In this document: positions 25,301 to 34,300 of the stretch, piece after piece | Position numbering within the stretch: position 1 is the first letter of the stretch | Layout of the letters: each line of letters starts with the position of its first letter | Source of the DNA: Lingula anatina | Lineage: Eukaryota > Brachiopoda > Lingulata > Lingulida > Lingulidae | Assembly (NCBI RefSeq): GCF_001039355.2 | Contig: NW_019775510.1 | Location: 152,162 to 216,161 of the forward strand | Direction: 5' to 3' | DNA length: 64,000 nucleotides | Position numbers and translations under genes: made by a program | The notes under the pieces: generated by a model | The model's database searches: none | The model's input: the letters and a program-made list of their open reading frames with translations, nothing else | Told to the model about the DNA's origin: nothing

Positions 25301-28300
25301 GTTTGTTATCCAATGTTTCAAAATTTTATGCAATATTCTTTTTTTTTTCATTCAATGTTGTTTCATTTTTTACTGCAATACTTTTTTTTTCATTCAATGT
25401 TGTTTCATTTTTTATGCAATAATTTTTTTCATTCAATTTTGTTTCATTTTTTCATGCAATGGTTTTTTATTTTATTTCAATGTTGTTTAATTTTTTATGC
25501 AATAATTTTTTTATTCAATGTTGTATCAACTTTTCATGCAATGTTCTTTTTTTTTCATTCAATATTGTTTCATATTTTTATGTAATATTCTTTTTTTTTC
25601 ATTCAATGCTGTTTCAAATTTTTATGCAATATTTTTTTTTATGTACAGACACAGATGTGTCTCTACATATTACCCCCCCACCTGCATCTGTCGTTGTCGT
25701 TGACTCCATGCGCTTTCATCGATAACACAATAAGTGGAAAGCAGTTTTACCTTTTGGTTTTAAACTTACAGAACTGATAAAAGCTCATAATACACAAGTT
25801 GAGTTCAAAAATCAGCATGATCCGTCCTTTTTTCAAAAGTTATGCTGTTTTTTTTTTCACTTTTTTCATCACATATGCAACACCAATAACATGATATATG
25901 GAAAATCATTTTACCCTTTGGGTCGAAACTCTTGAGCTGATAGCAATTTAGCATGAACCCCCAGGGAGTTTGGTCGATCCAGATGGATCGATTTAAGTAT
26001 GGGAACCCAGTTTTACAGAATTGATGGTCATTAAATGCTGGTCAAGTTCCAAAAAAAAGACATGATCAGGCTTTTTTTTTTAAGTTACGGTATGCTGTTT
26101 TTCCCTTTTTTCAGCACATACGCAACACTGATAACACATTTCAAGGAAAACCGATGTACCTATTGTCTTGAAACCTTACAGGAGTGCTCAATATTACTAA
26201 AATACAGGTTTAGTACAAAAATCAGCTTGATCTGACCATTTTTACAATAGTTATAAATCTCCCAATGAAAATATCAAACTGATTTAGATTATATTGGATA
26301 CCCCCCAACCCTCTCTCTCTCTCATACTCACTTCTAGGAAGGCCCTCTTCTAGACCAGCATCTGCCACCACCACCCAGTCATTGGTCCGTATGTTCAGTG
26401 GCTTGGTGTGATCAGCCACTATCTCCACAGGGGTTGGAATAACATACAGTGGTGGAATCTCAAATCGTTTCAAATTTTTGTTATTATTGTATCTTTCCAC
26501 TGCTTTACTGTAGTGCATGCTCAATCTGGTAGCATCTGAAATGCCACTGCTGTCTTCCCAAAAGTATTTGGCAAAGTTCAGATCCTCCCCCACAGTGCAG
26601 TGAAGAAGCACAGGTGTACACCCTGGCGACGTGATGTACCTGAAGAAACAGCAACCATTTTTATCATACAAAACTAGAGGATCAGAGAGGCGATACCACC
26701 TCTGGGTATTGTACCACCAGCTGGAGTAAGCGCATTCGTATGTAAAAGCAAAAACAAGGACACCACCTCTAGTTTTGTGCTTGACAAGATCTACAAAATG
26801 CAGGCTTGAGTTCGAATTATTTTTCTTGAAAATTACAATTTAAAACAAAATCATGGGGAAGAGTAAAAGTTTAAATCCCAATTTGTAAAGTGCAATTCAT
26901 GGCAAAAAGAAGGTCAAAGGTCATTTTTAAGATCACAGTTAGATTGCCAGCATGACTTCCTGTATTAGTTCAATAGTAACTATGGGCATATCTCTGCTAG
27001 TTTTTGAGACATAACAGATGGAAAGGTTGTAAAGTTCAGCTCATGGTGAAAAGTAGGTCTAAGGTTAATTTTAAGGTTACAGTTAGATTGCCAGTACATA
27101 TCTTCCTATTCAACTTAAATAGTAAATTTGGCCATATCTCTGTCAGTTTGGGAGATATAAGAGATACAAAGTTCAGTTCAAAAGTAGGTGGCCGCTACTC
27201 CCGTGAAAATGCACCCAAACTCACAGAGATGAAAGGTGACCTGAAGGGTAACACCTGCCAATAATATTATAGGTAAGGTCTGTGTAGTTTCTGAATATCA
27301 GCACAATTTTTTTTTTTTTTTTTTGTAAAAAATTCCCTTTTTTGAAAATTTTGGCCCGTTTCACCTTGAAATAAAGGTCAAAGGTCAAATCCAAGGGCAT
27401 ATTTGAAATCTCCACATATGACTTTTGGTCTGCCATCTATAGAAATTTTTCCCATAATTCCTTCGATATGGTAGATAATTTGCATTTAATTTTGCAAATT
27501 TTGGACAAAGGTGCATTGCAACAAGCGCCACACCTAGACCCCAGCACTGACAAAGCCCAAATTTTCCATGAATCGAGTTGAGATTATATGTGACCTAAAT
27601 CCAAGAGATGGGTATGCAGGCCCTTGTAGTCTAGGAGCAGAAGCGGTAACAGTGACATGGTGGCGGGGCCGGCAGAGCCGCAGGAGCCGGCGGAACACAC
27701 GGGTTGCGACTAAAACCATGGGTACTGCCAGCACCTCCGTAAGCTGGTGGTACAATTATGACTCAATATTTCTAGACCTGAATTTTGAAGGGTGTAGGAG
27801 GAAACATGTCAGGACAGAACCAGCAGACACTTGAGCAACGTTATTTGCAGCAATAAGCTTTTTAAAAGCATATACATTCTCCTGATCAATCCAACTTTAA
27901 ACTGACTTTAAATTTGTAATTTTGAAAGACTTTCATACAGCCTTAAGGCTTTCCACTATTAGTTTGTAATAAAAAGGATGGTTCAAATTAGTTCAGTATC
28001 ATGGTACTGGATTATCACAGTAAAATTGGTTTCACATTTTTATATTACTCAATATTTTGTATAATATGTGGTAATATATTGTCCTACAGGCACTTTTGTT
28101 CATATTTTAATATTTTAAAAGCTAACTTACTGTTTTGACATGCAGTTGGGCCTAATGCAAATAACTGCCTGATGTAATTCAGATAGAGTTGTTCCACAGT
28201 TCAATCATGGGCAACCCCATTAACCATGGTGTATGAACATAACGTTTTCTTAAACATCCAAACATTGCATAAACATGTTGAATAGATCAATGAAAGTTGN

Positions 28301-31300
28301 ACCAACTTCTTCCTAAAAAATTCATTCAATAGTTTTGCAAAGTTATCCCGAGGATAAAAACTGAAAAATAATGCGTGTCACCTTACGTCCGTTATGCTAA
28401 CCTCCGTTACGAAATAAGTTAATTGTTATAAAATTGACTGTTAATACTTTAAAACGTTATTTCTGTGGTTTTGTGAGTTAATTCTGATCATATAAGTAGT
28501 TCTACCTCTATGTTCTGATGTAGTATGTATTCATACTGCTGGCTGTTAAAGACATTACCCCGCATTAATATAGATATAAAATATACATACATAGCTGATA
28601 ATTGTACCAAGAAAGGCTAATGATTTAAGTTTTTACTCCAGTTTGCTATGAAATCGAGGGTAAATCGCGATTTGTTTTATCTAATTGATTTCTATTTGTC
28701 ACTTGACGATGCCTTTTTTGGACTTATCGTTCTGATTTTAAGCGAAATGAGTAGTTTTCAGGACTGTCTTGGCAAAAAAGGTACTAGCTGACATCAGTAC
28801 TAACGTGCATGTAGCAGACATTATTTTCGCGGGAGACATAAGTTACATTTATCAGGTAGAACTGCGGGATTATTAGGTCCTATTTTACTATTTCAGTAGC
28901 ACATAATAGTTTTTATCATCTTCTAGATGCTTCCAGTAACTTTAAATGGACAGTTATTGGCAAACACGTGTCTGTTGTCGGCCTACTTGATTGTATGCAT
29001 TGACTTTCTCTGGTATTTTGTTGTTTTTTATTGCCTATAACTGCGATCATGTGCATGTAGGTTTAATGTTTTGTTATACAGACACCAATATGCCACTTAC
29101 AAATACAGAGCGACAAAAACACTACAGAGAAAAAAATCTAATGACCGCGAAGCTTTTCTTGTGAAAGATTTTGAACGGTTTAAATGTATGACATAATTTA
29201 GACTAGAGTTTTACCTTAACTCTGTTACTAAGATTATAAATTAAACTCTTACTCTGGTAAAATATGAAATGTGAATTCTACAGGTACATATATCAACATA
29301 TTAGCGGTGAAATGTATCCAGTAGTGGTAAATATATTTATGTAGGCCTTGAAAGTAAGCAAAACAACCCGTTGTAACCATTTGCCATTTAATGGTTTGAA
29401 TAAACATGTTTTTATCAATTTTTCTATGTTATTATGTAAATTTGTCGTATCTGTAATACTATAAACTCCAAATTCATCTTCCAAAGTCTACCTTAAGCTA
29501 AAAATATCAAAACAAATATATGATCTCTGACCTATGTAGAATGACCTAACCTCCGTTACGAAATTACTCATTTTTCATTTGAACACTGGATGTGTGTGTG
29601 TTCATTGATCAATGCTCATTTCATAATGGATTGATAGCACTTTGTTCATAGAAAAATAGTATGATAAAAAAGCAAGTCTGTCCCCAACGATTAATAAAAT
29701 ATTTAAATTGGAATATCTCAGCCTTTGTATTTATAGAAAACGAGCCACTTATTACCAATGTGTTTGCACAGCATTTTCTATAATTATTGAGAAATCTTAA
29801 ATGGGCAATAATATTTTGAATACATACAAAATCTTAATAATTGAATCAAATATGGAGCCTGTGACCTTTGGCATGATTGAAATATAACCTAATTTAGATG
29901 TTACCTAACCTCCGTAACGAAAAAAATACTGTACCATGTTTACACGTGCATATTTCTTTAAATACAGTAATGGTGTGGGTTAAAATTCTTCTAGTACTCT
30001 CTGAATACCTCTTCATCAAAATAATATAAAAAGTTTTCCAGTTTTCCAAAGTTCATATCGCTGCATTTCTTGTTTTGGAATTGTACCCCTTTTCGTGGAA
30101 TGGCTGATAAACATTCTCCTGATCAATCCAACTTTAAACTGACTTTAAATTTGTAATTTTGAAAGACTTTCATACAGCCTTAAGGCTTTCCACTATTAGT
30201 TTGTAATAAAAAGGATGGTTCAAATTAGTTCAGTATCATGGTACTGGATTATCACAGTAAAATTGGTTTCACATTTTTATATTACTCAATATTTTGTATA
30301 ATATGTGGTAATATATTGTCCTACAGGCACTTTTGTTCATATTTTAATATTTTAAAAGCTAACTTACTGTTTTGACATGCAGTTGGGCCTAATGCAAATA
30401 ACTGCCTGATGTAATTCAGATAGAGTTGTTCCACAGTTCAATCATGGGCAACCCCATTAACCATGGTGTATGAACATAACGTTTTCTTAAACATCCAAAC
30501 ATTGCATAAACATGTTGAATAGATCAATGAAAGTTGCCAATACCAGTTACAGTTTTGATATTATCATTATGTTTTCTTTTCTTATGATACCCCTGTACCC
30601 TGACAAGGAAGCCATTTTCATGCCAAAGAGTCTGATACAGTGAAGTGCATCAGCACTCCAATTCAGACTACGATAAATAATCTGTGCTATTTATGCTGCA
30701 TCAAAATTGAATAAAAAAAAACAATTTTTTACTTGTTAATAATAACCACAGGAAAAAAAAAACCTGTATGAATGAATGATTTACAGTAAATATTGCTATT
30801 GCTGAAAATGAGTTTTTAGACATAACTTTTATACAAATAAATCCCCCAGAATGTGGAAAGCACTGACCATAAATCTTCATTAATCGTATGTAGTACTGAA
30901 TTTATCAGTCTTCGAAATAAACAGTTGTCGGATTGCCCAGGACAACTAAAAAGGCATGTCAGTGAACTTAAAATTACGAAGTTGTTGTCTGATCGGGCAA
31001 CTGAATAAATTATTGACATAAAGAGTAAACCTATCTCAAAATCTACACAGAAAACAAAAATTTTAGCTTAACCTAAATCGTTCTGTTTTCCTCAAGATTT
31101 ACTATCGCAGTAACCGACCTGCTGATCAAAGTGTTTGCTATTATTAGAGCTATAGTTATTTATAGCACTGCTAGTAGCTGGTCGTTTTATGAAGCAGATA
31201 GAGACAGGAAGATGACGTAATGCCTGGGGAGTAGGAGGAAGGGTGTCATGTTTGCCACTTTGCCAGATTCTTCACCTTTCGTTCAAGGCAAAACCTCACT

Positions 31301-34300
31301 ACGATTAGATGGCATTAAGGAGCACGATTCCTCAGAGGGGCATTTCAAAGCGACAGCACCAGTGCTGGCGGTTCCAAAGTGGCGTGGCGGACTGCTTGCA
31401 TTGGCTGCAGAAGTCAGAATCTGAAGGTCTAGGAGTTTTAATGAGAAACACGTAAGTTTCAATTTTTTTTTATATATTTTTACTTGTTCTTGTTCTCTGC
31501 TTTGAAGTATTTTTACTTCATTTTAATAAAAGATAAAAGTGAAATTGTGATGACAATTGAATTGTTTTCAGACAAGCACTTTTTCTGGAAAGAGAAGAAT
31601 TGGATCCAGTGCCAGAAAGTCCCAGGCCAAGTCCTGTCACAGACTCAGAGGGAAGTATTGTTGGATGAAGAGTTAGAGGGAACTGCAGCTCAGTCATCAG
31701 ATGAAACTGCTTCCTTTCTGGAATTTGAGGTACAGCCCTGTCTCACATAAAATTGAGAATTCGTAGGGCATTGCTATGGTCGAGTCCTGTATTCCTTTCA
31801 ATCAGTGTATCTATGTGAAAATCAATATGCTTCAATGTCTGAACTTCACAACCATGCAATTTAGGAGTCTTCCAATTTTTTTTTTTTTTTTTTTCATTTT
31901 TATGGTACTGTATGATATTTTATATTGAATTATTCATTTGTCTTTTCTAGCAGGAGGTAGTTACAGATTCTTTGGTTACTTCAAAGGAGAATGATGAAGA
32001 TGAATTTGATGAAGTAGATGAGATGGAGATGGAAGAAAACACGGTGTTTTTTTTTTTTTTTTTTTTTTTTTTTTTGTCCTTCAAGGACTAGTCTGAACCA
32101 GACATTTCATGTTTAAAATAGTGACATTCCTTTTTATATATAGACACTATATTCTGATCATTCTGTCTGTCCGTGCTGTCCAACGTGTTGTACTTCCTGT
32201 ATCATGATTACAATGGTGAAGATGAATTTGATGAAGTAGATGAGATGGAGATGGCAGAAAATGCAGCAGTTTAATTATTGTTTATTATGATAATTGTATA
32301 TATGTAATAAATTAATATGTCCACATTTGAAAGTAAGTTAATAGACTAAGAGGCAGAGAAATGGAGAATCCTATTACACTTAGCTAGCAGTCAATATATT
32401 GAAAATTATTATTCATTCTGGCTTGTCTTCAAATCTTGACCTGAAGTGCCTTTTTTTGCTAGAAAATATTCTAGTGTTTGTACAAAAGTATGATGATGTA
32501 TAGTTGTTCTTAAAATAATTGTTTGTGGGAAGACATGTTACTAAATGCTGCATTGTTGCTGTTGAGGTTCTGTAATATAAAACTGCTCATCATCATCATG
32601 TTTATTTGCATAAATTAATCTATTTAAAGCTACACAGTGCATGTCAGCCTTTAACCCCCTGAAATAAAAGGAATCTTGGAAGTTTTGTGTTATTTTCCTA
32701 CGCTTCATTTGGGCAACCAAAAGGGGATGGGGCAACCTTTAAAAATGGTTGTCTGATGGGACAACCACTCTAAAAAGCTCATTTCACAGACTGATTTATA
32801 TTACTTGTTGGTCAACAAAGACAAGGCAGCAAAGCTGTCAAATGTACAGACAAAAAACAGGAAATAACTATGCACAAAATAAGCTACTGTCAATTCTGAT
32901 GCAAAAATACANAAAAATTTAAATCGTTTAAAATAAAACTAATGTAATCTTCTTCGTGACAAACCAATTGAAATAACCTTTTAATTTCACATTTTCAAAG
33001 ATTTTGTGGAGATGAACCCCCAAAGCCTCATTCAAGAGGAGTATCCCCCTCCAAAACCCTACCCCACCACCAAAAATAGCCTTATCACCTAGCAGTCTTG
33101 AAAAAATGGTAAAATAAAAATTTCAAAAAGATCAGCAAAAGTTTGGTAGAACAAGTAGATTTTTTGTCCAGCTAATTTGAAAGACCATCAAAGCCTTGGA
33201 GTTTTGGCCATGGCTGCAAGAATAACATTTGATAGCAATCAGCAGATTTCAAATGTCATTGAATTATGTCATCATAAAATTCAGTGTAGGAGTAGCCACA
33301 GTGATTCAGCACCATGGAGTCTGAACTGAGCACATTGTAAACTTTTGAGCTGTGCTCACTAATAGATTGGTATGAGGTAAAAAACTTACACCGCACATAA
33401 TTATGTCTGTGAGACAGATCTATGGAGACAAATTGTTAAGTTTTCCATTCAACAGAAATTGCTATAAAAAATGGAGACATCTTTTTGGGCTATCCTGTAT
33501 AAAAGAAAGGAAGTCTTGTGACCAATGAACCTTTGTAGCAAAAAACTACGATATAAGAACCTTTATACTTTTATATGAACCTTGACACTAAAACAAATTT
33601 AAACAAATGACCCCTCAGATCAATGAGCCCTCAGAATATTGAGACATACAACTTACCAGTTAGGTGATACATCAGAACGTGCCCAAGTGGAAATTGAAGA
33701 TTTCAAAGAAACCACCAATTTTTCCTGTGATTGCAGCACCTGTGTTGTTGTATTTTTTGAAAAGCGAAGACGAAACAGGGACCCATCTACATGATGTAGC
33801 TCCATGGCTATACCATCAAACTTGGAATCAAGATGAATTTTTCTCAACATGTGATAAAAATAGAGTTCCACATTTGTCAAATTCATGGGTTGATCTCCAG
33901 TGTTTGTTAATGCCATATACTCCTTTTTTGAATTTTGTATCAGATAGTATTTCACATCAAGGCTCTCTGCAATATAATTCAGATGCAGTTGTTCTTTGGT
34001 AGGCAAACGTGCTGAAAATATAAATGAATAACTGTCACCAGCGTACTGGATTATCAATCATTAATATAAAGGTTTCAGATTTGACAAACAATTTACTTAT
34101 TTAGTAAATCTGTACTATAAACAATCAATTGCAGTGGGCTAGATACCTAGATACCTAGACAGTGAAGATGCAACATATGCAGAGTGACTGATATGAAAAA
34201 CAAGGCAGCAGAGCTGTCAAATGTGCAGGCACAAAACAGGAAACATTGCGCAAATTAAAATATTGTTTGTCAATTTAAAAGCATCATTATATAATGTTTA

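Noticed and set aside
25259-25725. Phe/His-rich membrane-like open frames
   Set aside because: By-product of the T-rich 40-bp minisatellite; all three forward frames look alike.
27534-27834. Open frames in the GC-rich patch at 27.6-27.75 kb
   Set aside because: Both strands are open, with Arg-rich readings of GGCGG-type sequence; no conserved motif.
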